Shown here: positions 14,696-26,681 of the stretch, piece by piece
How the letters are laid out: every line of letters begins with the position of its first letter
Position numbering within the stretch: the first letter of the stretch is position 1
NCBI GenBank assembly: GCA_017871115.1
Contig: JAFCIZ010000001.1
Coordinates: 601,501 to 665,500 of the forward strand
Length of the DNA stretch: 64,000 nucleotides
From: Cunninghamella blakesleeana
Lineage: Eukaryota; Mucoromycota; Mucoromycetes; Mucorales; Cunninghamellaceae
Reading direction: 5' to 3'
The notes under the pieces: model-generated
Told to the model about the DNA's origin: nothing
The model's input: the letters and a program-made list of their open reading frames with translations, nothing else
The model's database searches: none
Made by a program: the position numbers and the translations under genes

Positions 14696-15123
14696 TTAAT
14701 TTTGTATTACGTTGGGTTACAAGTAAAAAAGAAGAGGGGAATGATATGTGTAAATATATATATATATATATATGTCTAATCTAATAAAATTATTTTATTA
14801 TTATTTTAAAATAGGTTAGGGATCACCGTGATAGAATACAGCAAAGATCTCCATACACTTCTCCAAGATCATCACCACCTATTATGTATAGAAATAATCC
14901 ATCACCTCCTAAAAGAAGAGCTATTCCTATTATCAATCCAGATAGTATGACACCTGTATCTATATTACCACAAGCACATTCTAATTCCCCTCCTCTTTCT
15001 CATTACCAACAACAGCAGCAACATTATCATCATCATGAAGCCTCACCACCAATGGCCCATTGGCAAGCTTTTCAGCAACAAGATAGATCATTTATGTATA
15101 ATCAAGCAAATACCTATTGTTAA
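14255..15123 (+). CDS. Unrecognised small SP/TP-rich protein
   Basis: Three exons: 14255-14291, 14519-14610 and 14815-15123; 145 residues. I do not recognise a family. Residues about 13-43 look like a folded or binding segment (GRLEVFRTQHELAKNF followed by YDDIEFCPLSSFEE). From about 52 on it is disordered, with several Ser-Pro/Thr-Pro sites (RSPYTSPRSSPP, NPSPPKRR), a Gln/His run and aromatic residues near the end. The KRR beside SP sites suggests a CDK-regulated nuclear protein, but that is inference. All three exons join in frame with consensus splice sites, and the codon content differs from the surrounding AT-rich DNA. Confidence 0.65.
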
Positions 15124-15920
15124 AAAAGAATCATTCTTCTTCTATTTATTATATCCCCCGCTCTCTTTAAAACTCCTTTACATATTCCATATGATGTAAT
15201 TGTTCATCTCTTTCTCTTTTCTCTCTTTTTATTATTTATTTTTATTTATATATCACTCGCATTTTTAATATTTTTATTTTTATTTTTAAAAAAAAAATGA
15301 AGGAAAAAAAAGAAATATATTTATACTTCTTATTTTCCCTTCATTTATATATATATATATATTTATATCTTTATTCATTTTTTTATTTATCTCTTTAGTA
15401 TTTTTCATTAGTATTTTTATAATTTTTTTATATGTATCATTTCATTCTATTGAGTTCTTATATTATTTTCCCTTTTTTTGTTGATTATTATTTCATTATT
15501 TTTTGTTCATTTGACTTTTGAAAAAAATAAATAAATAAATACAAGTACATAATTTTTAAGTTTACCCTCTATTTTTTATTTTATTTTATTTGTTTATTTA
15601 TTATTCAGTTACACATATAAAGAATTTTTTTTTAAAAAAATGTATGATCAAAAAAAATATGTATTACTCTCCTCCTTTTATTTTTTTTTTTTATATGTGT
15701 TTCAATAGACGTAGGTCATCTACATATTATTTATATTTACTTTTTCTCGAGGTTTCTCGACACATTATTGGTTAAATATAATAATAGTTTAGATTAAGAC
15801 TATAGAAAATCTATATTCAAATCGAATTAGAAAAATCTCGTGGTCTAATTAATATTATATATTATACATATTATATATCCAAATTAATATATGGTACCGA
15901 AAGATGTGTTTTTTTTTAAG

Positions 15921-15959
<39 letters not shown>

Positions 15960-17055
15960 AATAAAATGTATATATAAAATAAAAAAAAGGGTATTACAAT
16001 GTGTTACACTTGCCTTAAAAGGAATAGTAGACAAGTAAGTCAAAGTTCATATGGACTGATAAAGGTCTGTGAATAATTTTAGCTAATTTTATAGTGATGA
16101 AGATTATATAACTGAAAATTGGGGATTCATCTCACTCACTTACTCACTTTAATTTCGGGATTTAAATAAAAAAGATCTGCCAACTTTTTTTAATTAACTA
16201 TTTTGCTATGAAAAATAATTATAAGCTATATATTTACTAGGTTAATGCACCTCTATATAAATATATAAATATATAAATATATTTGTTGTATATAATTATA
16301 ATTAGAAATTTATAATAAATTTTCATTTTTACATATGATTTCATTTTAAAAAAATAAAAATAATAATTTTTTTTTATATTAATTTTTAAAAATAATTAAT
16401 ATTAAAAAATAGAATCTATATATTAAAAAATCAAAACAAGTTAGTTTCATAGAAAAACTATAAAAAAAAGTTGTACAAATGTCAAAAAGGTTCGAATAAT
16501 ATTAACTTGCGCGGTTTATCATATAAATTTTTTTGTAACCTGAGTTTGATTTTCTATTTTTTTTTAATTTTCACTTTTTCGATTTTTTTTTAATTTCGAA
16601 TTTTTCTTCCTCTTATTTCATTTCTTTTTAATATTTTATATATATATATATACATTTATATCCATCACTTTAATATAATTCATTTGTTTATACTATTCAT
16701 AATACATTTATATTTAAATATATATAGTTAAGCAATAAACCACTTTATACCTTTTCCATTTCTTCTAAAACGATTAGGTAGCTTTTGGTTATTGTTCATT
16801 AATCTATATATATATATACCAGAAGTGAAGAGAAGAAAAGTAAAATAAAAAAGTATTAAGTAAGCATATACGTATATATAAAGACTATCTTTATTTAGTA
16901 TAATTTTAAATAGTAATAATAATAATAATAGTAAATTCAATGATGTTATAATAATATCAATATTAATTGTCCTATATTTCTTTATATTTTTATTTTATTA
17001 AAAAACAATAATAAAATAGATATAGAACGACAAAAGAGAAAGTAATATAGTCAAT
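15124..17055. other. Long intergenic stretch, no gene seen
   Basis: 1.9 kb of AT-rich DNA with TATA-type dinucleotide runs (15931-15952, 16637-16650), T-rich tracts and a slightly GC-richer part near 16000-16190. Open frames here are low-complexity Phe/Tyr/Ile text. I found no tRNA, known repeat family or coding exon. Confidence 0.5.
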
Positions 17056-19827
17056 ATGCCTAGAAAAACATTATTTAGAACAAATAGAACAGAAGTAAAA
17101 ACAATAACAAAAACAACAATACCAGAAACAACTATTGCTACTTCTCCACCTACACCTTCACCTGATATCACAGCATGGATTGAAGCAGCTTTAGAAAAAG
17201 CAAACACTGCTGTTTTATTTGATTTTACTGGTTCACCTAAACAAGCAATGGAATCCTATAATGAGGCTATTGATTTATTAAAAAGAGTATTTGCGATATC
17301 TGATACAAATGATGATCAAACTAGATTAAAAAAAATTGTAAGCTCTTTTTTAAAAAAAAATAAAATAAAATAAAGGGGTGGATGGAGAAAAAAAGAAAAA
17401 GAGATGGGGATAAAAAAAAAGGGGAAGATGATCGTAAATAATTGATAATTATAATCCTTAATAACTTATATTTATTATTTATAGTATGAGTCTTATATTG
17501 AACGAGTTGGCATTTTATCTTTACAATTGGATCATAACGAACTGGATGACTCACCTTCTCTATCTATTCCTATTGCACAAGAATCGCAGAATTTACCTTT
17601 ACCACCCTCACCAGAAAAATGTTTACCAACACTACCATCAACTACTACTACAACAAAAACAAAATCATCTACTCCTCCTCCATTAGATTTAACTTCTAAT
17701 TCAAAACTATTAAAACATTCGCAAAAGTCACCAAAATTACCATCAAAATCACCTAAATTATTACCTACCAAGTCACCTAAATCACTTTCAACCAAATCAT
17801 CTTCTAATTCTCTTTTTTCCAATATGTTTTCAAAAAAGGCGCAACAACAACAACTACAGAATAAAAATAACAATAGTAATACAGTAAACACTTCATCGTC
17901 TTTATTTTCAATGCCAGCCCCATCTAAAAGTACGCCAACATTATCTTTAAATCGATCTAATTTAACCTCATGGAAAAAATCAAGTCATAAAAAGAAGCAT
18001 CGCCATTCCACGGAAATAGATGCTTTATATATTGAACCTTTACCTTTCAACAATTCTCAAATAGAATTACCTCATTTACCTATATCTCATTTGGATCCTT
18101 TAGCTGATAATGATGATTATTTTGATTTACAATCCATTATGGAAACAAAAGATTTACTTTATGCTCAGCCTGAACCCATGCTAGAATCATTAAGAGATTT
18201 ACATCAAAAAGAAGATTCCATTCTTCTTTCTAATAACGGCAACAATAATAATGATAATATAAATAGTAATAAAACCTCTTTGGATATACCTGAACCGCCT
18301 TTAATGAGTAATAGTAGTAGCAATGATACTTATTTCTCAACTTGTAGTATTAACAAACAACAGCAACAACAACAGCAGCAGCCTTTGGCTTCATCAGCTT
18401 CTTCCATCATGACAACAAGCACTTCTTTTACAAAATCCATTTATTCTCCCACTCGATCTTCTTTTTATTCTACTAATTTTTCTTATCGTCATGATGACGA
18501 TTATTCATTTGCTTCAAGTAAAAATCCTATTTCTACTTCTACTCCTGCTTCTCCTCCTCCTCCACTTCCTCTTTTTTTAAATAATGATTTATTGAATTTG
18601 GGTAATGATAATGACACCTCTAATTTTGATATGGAAAGTTTTGCCAAAGTCCTCGCTCAATCGGCTGCTAACATGCCCGATAGACATCATCGCCGTACAA
18701 ACACAGCTAATAATAATAATACTACAACTACTCCTACCGTGAATACTATTAAAGAGTTGGAAAATGAAGAAGAAGAAGAATCTGAAAATAAAAAAATAAA
18801 TAACAATAGCAACCAAAAGGACGTAGAGTTGAAGAAATACCAATTATCAAGAACCACAAGCCATAAAAGTGTAACATCAGTAAAGTCGTATGAATCCACT
18901 ACAACTGGAAGATCTTCTACTTCATCTCATACACTTCCCCCTTTGCCTAATAAAATGCCAACTCCAACACCCTCAACAAGTACAAAATCAGCCAAATCAG
19001 AACCTACTTCATCATTTTGGTCTAAAAAGAGCAAAACGACAAAACCGAAAACATTTAAACCTTTAGCACCTATTAATGTACTTGATCGCCATGAAAATGA
19101 TGATGACCACACTAAGAAGTCGACAGCTTTGTCTTCTATCTCTTCTCCACCTCCACCCCCTCCCATGACAGCTTCTACGACTTATTCTGATATTATTTCT
19201 CCAGTAACACCTCCAACAACTAAATCATTTACTTTTGGTATTATTTCTCCAACAAATTCCACTTCAAAAATATCATCATCATCTCATCATCATTATTCAA
19301 ATCAAAAGAATAATAATAGTAGTAATAATAATCGTAACCGTTCCACGTCTATGAATAAAGGGGTTGACATGAAAATTGCTATGGGTGATTATTTACATAA
19401 TACAGATAATAAACAACCTAAATTAATGGCAAGATTATTACAAAGTATGGAAGAAGGAGGATATATTACTGATAAAATCCATGCTCCTAAACAATTATGG
19501 TATCAAACACATGTCCGTTTGCCAGCTATTGATGCTAAAATCAATGCATGTGAACAAATCTTGACGTTATTGTACAGGATGCAATCTCGTTCTCTTGATC
19601 ATCCGCATCATGAATCAGAAGCATTAGAAGATTTCGGTCGTTTGGAAATAATATTAGATACAATGAAACAATCGTTTGGTAAAGTCAATCATCATCATCA
19701 TGATAATCAACAACAACCACAACAATCATCTACTGCATCAACATCTATAAAACATTTATCAATCATACCTTCCTCATCAACTGAATTACAACAACAACAA
19801 TTGCATTCTAAATCTATGAATATTCAA

Positions 19828-19884
<57 letters not shown>

Positions 19885-20409
19885 GAATATAAAGCTACCT
19901 GGAGTAGTAAATTATCTAAATCTGTTGAACGGATGAAATTAGATAATAAACCTTCGTAAGTTAAAATATATACATAAAAAAAAAAGATAAAGGGAAGTTT
20001 ATTTTAATTTAAATTAAATTTTTTTATTTGTTTTTGCATATAAATATAGGGAAGAACAAATTTGTACTTATATAAAGACTTTAATCCGGTTATTTTCTTT
20101 AGCCAGTGTATTAGGTATATAAATATAGGAATATAAGTATAAAAAATGACCGTTTTTATTATTTTGTTTCATCTATTTACCCATTATTATTACGTATATA
20201 ACTAAATAGATGAATGGCGAGATAATTATATGGAAATGACAAGAACAGTATCTATGGAAAAAACATATATCTATGATCTTTTATTACAAAAAACGATGAT
20301 GTGTACTGGTACACTCCATTCCGTTGTATGTGGTTTTGTCATGCGTGATTTTGCTATTTTACTAAACAAGTGGATGAAACGAAGTAGAGACTGGTTATTC
20401 GATGATTAG
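17056..20409 (+). CDS. Large fungal MIT-domain protein
   Basis: Four exons: 17056-17337, 17485-19955, 20050-20114 and 20210-20409; 1005 residues. Residues about 33-115 form an MIT (microtubule-interacting and trafficking) three-helix domain (ALEKANTAVLFDFTG, AMESYNEAIDLLKRV, YESYIERVGIL across the first splice). A disordered Ser/Thr/Pro/Asn-rich middle of about 600 residues follows. A conserved helical C-terminus runs from about 745 (PKLMARLLQSMEEGG, LWYQTHVRLPAIDAKI) to the end, interrupted by an 18-Asn run encoded by AAT codons at 19828-19881. Family knowledge: MIT domains bind ESCRT-III tails or related helices in membrane trafficking. The conserved C-terminus has no function I can name. 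Confidence 0.8.
19828..19881 (+). repeat. In-frame (AAT)18 microsatellite encoding poly-Asn
   Basis: Eighteen consecutive AAT codons lie inside the C-terminal part of the MIT-domain protein. The purity of the run implies recent slippage, so its length probably varies between strains. Confidence 0.95.
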
Positions 20410-20831
20410 TTTGATATTATTATTAATTTGTATTACTTTTCATTTTTCTTTTTTTCGATCATTCCCTCTTTTTATATTATTATTATTTCCATTCTTGTCA
20501 TTTTTTACTATATTCACTTTTATTTATTCTTAAAAATATATATATAGTTTAATTATTGATTAATTAAGCTATTTTTTTAAAGTTAAGTTATCTATGCAAT
20601 TTTAGTTTCTTTTGATTCTTTTTTCTTTTTTTCTTTTTTTTTTTTTTTTTTGTTTCCCTACTCTATTAACATTAGATAAGAATAAATAACATATACAATG
20701 GATTAAAAAATTAAATTATCCATTTCATTTTTTTTTCGATAAAATACAGCTAATACATATGGTTTTTATTATGTTTATTTTTTTAAAAATATATATAATG
20801 ATATAATGTAATAAAAGTACATTATAAATAT
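20410..20831. other. Intergenic between convergent genes
   Basis: AT-rich 3' flanks of the MIT-domain gene and the I78 gene, with a T run at 20633-20651. Nothing else is seen. Confidence 0.5.
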
Positions 20832-21172
20832 TTAACCGTAGTTAACACCAGTTACTTTGCGTTCTTCATTAACCATAATGTTGAGTCTTTCAGGACGGAA
20901 ATCCATTGTTCTCATTGCGTTGGGAGGAAGTATTCTGTGTTGTGTTGGTAAATCTTTTTTATAAAATACCTATTTTATTTTATTTATAATATAATTATGA
21001 TCAATAAATATACATTTTAAAAAAAAATCATTTTTTTTATTGCATTCACAAAAAAAAAAATTACCTGGTCTTCAGAATAAGAATGAGGAGCATTATCAAC
21101 AATATATTTTCCAACTAATTTTGAGTGCCATACATTATTTTCACCTCCGGAGTGTTTTTTAATAAAGTCCAT
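20832..21172 (-). CDS. I78-family peptidase inhibitor, intracellular form
   Basis: Two exons on the minus strand: 21065-21172 and 20832-20969; 81 residues. The layout is that of the I78 family: a His-x-x-Leu-Val-Gly motif (HSKLVGK, residues 16-22), a loop with a Pro-Pro segment (RILPPNAMRTM), then MDFRPERLNIMVNEE, matching the conserved D-x-R-x-x-R-x-x-V/I-x-V core, and a terminal VTGVNYG. There is no signal peptide and no cysteine, so it probably acts inside the cell, perhaps against vacuolar proteases. Family knowledge: fungal I78 proteins inhibit serine proteases such as elastase. The target here is unknown, and the residues facing the protease cannot be judged from sequence alone. Confidence 0.75.
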
Positions 21173-21735
21173 TGTTGTTTTATTTATGAATTTGCGAATA
21201 TTTAAAATATATAAAGATGTTAAAAGTAAAAGAAAGAAAAAGAAAAAGAAAGAAAAATTCTCATTTTTATAATGCATTCAAGCTTGGCAACTATAAAACT
21301 TGGCGGGTTTTGAAAGCTCTGGGCGGAACATATTTCCATTTTTGGATTTATATCTTTACTTTTAAGAAACACGGTCACCCCCTATAAATTTTGTTTTTAT
21401 TTCATTGTTCAAAAAAAAATCACTTGTTATTTTTTTATTTTTTTCTTTGTAACTCTTTTCTTTTTAACAGGAGAAAAAAAAATATCATTTTTTAACTTTC
21501 TTTCTTTCTTTCTTTTTTCATATATAAATAATAATACTGTTTTATGATATTTATATTTTCATTTAAAAAGTATACTTAATTCCTCTTCGAAAAAGGAATA
21601 CAAGTATTAATCTTTTTTATTTTTTTTTTTACCATTATCTTTCGTTCCTTTTTGCTATTATAATTATAATTATAACTATCATTAAAATTTATAACTTAAA
21701 TATATATACTCCCTCTCTTCTTATTCATATATAAA
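21173..21735. promoter_or_regulatory. Divergent promoter region between I78 and PPR genes
   Basis: The 563 bases between the two ATGs contain two GC-rich motifs in an otherwise AT-rich region: TTGGCGGG at 21300-21307 and GGGCGG near 21325-21330. They lie about 130-155 bases upstream of the I78 ATG. TTGGCGGG resembles an E2F-type site, but no factor is assigned. Confidence 0.4.
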
Positions 21736-23490
21736 ATGTCAATTCATTCTTCTCACTCGATTATTATTGACGTATTAAGAGCTATTATATCAAGACCTAT
21801 ATCTATTCATCAATCTACCATAAAAACATCTCGATTATCCAATCATACCTTGCTCTTACTATCTTCACCTTTTACCACTTTAGCACCATCCGCGTCGTCG
21901 TCGTCGTCGTCCCTTTCCTTATCAGTATTTAGACATAGTAATAAACTTTATAGACATTCTTATAGATCTTTTTGTACTTCACCAACGTTAACTCATTCAG
22001 CATCCACGTCCACTTCTACTACTTCTCTACCAACTTATCATCATTACAATGATCATGAAGATAATATATCACTTTTAAATAGAATGGATGATAATAATAA
22101 TGATAAAAATAAAGCAATAATAGAAAATAAAATGGCAACAGCAACACCAACAAAAAGAAAAAAAGTAGAAAATTATAAATTAATATATAGAAAATATTCA
22201 GATAAATGGGTAGTAGGGAATCATATGAAGAAACCAAAAAGAAAACCTACCACTGTAGATGAATACAATGAACATATTTATTTTGCTATTGCTAACGATC
22301 AACAAAACAAAGCCATCAAAATATTTCGAGATATGGAAAAAAGTGAAACCATCAAACCAGATGTACGAAGCTACACTATGATTATCAATGGATTTTGCAT
22401 AAAATCAGATATGATCAAGGCCAACAAATGGGTGAAAAGAATGCGAAAAAATGGATTACGACCAGATGTTTATGTATACACTAGTTTGATTGATGGGTAT
22501 ATGCGTGCGTATAATGTAGATAAAACAGAAAATGTATTTAAATTAATGATGCATTATCGAATTCAACCAAACCTTGTCACCTATAATGTTTTGATGCATC
22601 ATTCTGTTTTGAAATTAGATATTGATGCTGCAGCTCAATTTTGGGATAAATTATTACATGTAGGTTTAAAACCAGATGTTTATTCCTATGCTATCATGAT
22701 TCATGGGTTAGGGGATAGTCAATTAGTAGATGAAGCTTGGCGCGTATTTGAAAAAATGAAAAAGGAACGGATTAATATTAATCATGTTGTCGCAACTACA
22801 TTAATGGGAATTCATGTAAAACATAGAGATAATGCTTATGCTTTACAATTATTTAGGCAATTGTTTAAACATAGCAATAATCAACAATCTAATATCATAC
22901 CTACTCAACATACTCACAATGTCCTTTTAAATGCAGTCTTGGGAAATACTGAATTAGAGAAAATTAAAGAATATTATCAACAATTCCAAACTTTTCTTGA
23001 TACAAAACAAAATAAAAATCAACAGAAACAGCAACAACATCTATCACCACCATTATCACCATCATCATCACCTAACTCATACTCTATTCTTTTTGGTTAT
23101 CAAGATAAATTAATGAATAGTGCTTATACTTATACATCTTTTATGCGGGCCTTTTTACGTAAAGATGATATTGGCATGGTAAGTCAAGTATACCATGATA
23201 TGATGGCTCGTCATGTAAAACCTACTGTAGTAACCTATTCTATATTGATGCTGGCTCACGCTTTTGTGCCTGATCCTCCTGCTTGTGAAAAGATTTTAAT
23301 GGAATTAAAGAAACATCATCTTGAAGTCAATACTGCTTTGTACACAATTGTGATGAGAGCTTGGGCAAAGGCAAAAAGATGGGATCAAGTAACTAGAGTA
23401 TATGATGAAATGAAAACTAATAATATAGAACCTAATAAGATGACCGTGGAAGTATTACGATGGGCAAAAGAAAAAAACTCAATGGTTTAA
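21736..23490 (+). CDS. Mitochondrial pentatricopeptide-repeat (PPR) protein
   Basis: A single exon of 584 residues. The N-terminus (about 1-80) is rich in Ser, Arg, His and Thr with almost no acidic residues, as in mitochondrial presequences. From about residue 172 there are roughly ten 35-residue PPR units, recognisable by starts such as VRSYTMIINGF, VYVYTSLIDGY, LVTYNVLMHHS and VVTYSILMLAH and by ends in KPD/RPD/QPN/EPN. A Gln-rich and Ser/Pro-rich insert (about 430-450) splits the array. Family knowledge: PPR proteins bind single-stranded organellar RNA and control its processing, stability or translation. The Asn/Asp-ending units are compatible with the PPR recognition code, but I have not derived a target. 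Confidence 0.9.
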   Translation: MSIHSSHSIIIDVLRAIISRPISIHQSTIKTSRLSNHTLLLLSSPFTTLAPSASSSSSSLSLSVFRHSNKLYRHSYRSFCTSPTLTHSASTSTSTTSLPTYHHYNDHEDNISLLNRMDDNNNDKNKAIIENKMATATPTKRKKVENYKLIYRKYSDKWVVGNHMKKPKRKPTTVDEYNEHIYFAIANDQQNKAIKIFRDMEKSETIKPDVRSYTMIINGFCIKSDMIKANKWVKRMRKNGLRPDVYVYTSLIDGYMRAYNVDKTENVFKLMMHYRIQPNLVTYNVLMHHSVLKLDIDAAAQFWDKLLHVGLKPDVYSYAIMIHGLGDSQLVDEAWRVFEKMKKERININHVVATTLMGIHVKHRDNAYALQLFRQLFKHSNNQQSNIIPTQHTHNVLLNAVLGNTELEKIKEYYQQFQTFLDTKQNKNQQKQQQHLSPPLSPSSSPNSYSILFGYQDKLMNSAYTYTSFMRAFLRKDDIGMVSQVYHDMMARHVKPTVVTYSILMLAHAFVPDPPACEKILMELKKHHLEVNTALYTIVMRAWAKAKRWDQVTRVYDEMKTNNIEPNKMTVEVLRWAKEKNSMV

Positions 23491-23903
23491 AAAAAAAATA
23501 ACGTGTATTATATATATTTATATATATATTTTATATAATATTATAATAATAATAATAATAATGTATATAGCTTTTTATTTTTTTTTTTATTTTTTTTATG
23601 AATATCATTGTTATCATTATCTTTTTTTTATTTATTTTATTAAACTCCTCACTTTTCTTCATATACATATATAATACTTATACCAATTCATATAATAAAA
23701 AATATAAAATCCTAAAATTCGGTAGTGTGGCTTTTATCTGATCAAGTTTATTTTACTTTATTTTTTGAACATGTAAAAAAAAATTTGGGTGATGGGTCGG
23801 GGCTGGAAAATTTGGCCAAAAATTAAAAAAAAAATAAAAAGGTCAGGGATAAAATTTAAATACCTCTCTTCTTTTTCCTTCATATTTTTTTAAAAAAAAT
23901 AAC
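23491..23903. other. Intergenic, ATP synthase beta promoter
   Basis: AT-rich PPR 3' flank followed by the ATP2 promoter, which has a GC-richer island at 23786-23815 (GGGTGATGGGTCGGGGCTGG) about 100 bases before the ATG. No exon is seen. Confidence 0.5.
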
Positions 23904-26165
<2,262 letters not shown>

Positions 26166-26681
26166 TTTTGTTTTTGTTTTATTTTTTTAATCCCTTTTCT
26201 TATCAATTTATTTATATATATATATATATTTTTCTTTATAAAAAATAATAATAATAACAAATAATCTTTACAATATTCTTTTATATATTTAATTCATTTT
26301 TTTTATTCTTCCATTAAAAAAAAAAGATATTTATTCTTATCTTATCAAATTGATGCATATTTTATCTGATCATATATTTTTTATAAATATATTTATATAT
26401 GGTGATGTTTATTTTAAATCATATAATTTTATTTATTTTTATTTATATATGGATTGTTTTTACGCCAATATTAGATTGATGGGTTTTTTTTTTTTATTAT
26501 GTGTTGCAAACAATAATCAGAAATCAAAGCCTTTTTTAAAAGATAAAAAAAAGTTATTTCTTTTTCCTTCTCAAATTTTCTTTCTTTCTTATTATTAACA
26601 CATATATTATTTCTTTCTATTTACTTTCTATTTATTACATTATACTTTTATAGTGGTTTATTATTCATATTGTATTTCATA
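26166..26681. other. Intergenic, no gene seen
   Basis: ATP2 3' flank plus the promoter of the next gene. It is AT-rich, with one Phe/Tyr-rich spurious frame at 26350-26598. Confidence 0.5.

Noticed and set aside
22019..22237. Minus-strand ORF opposite the PPR gene
   Set aside because: Shadow of the PPR coding frame; hydrophobic text from complementing Asn/Lys codons.
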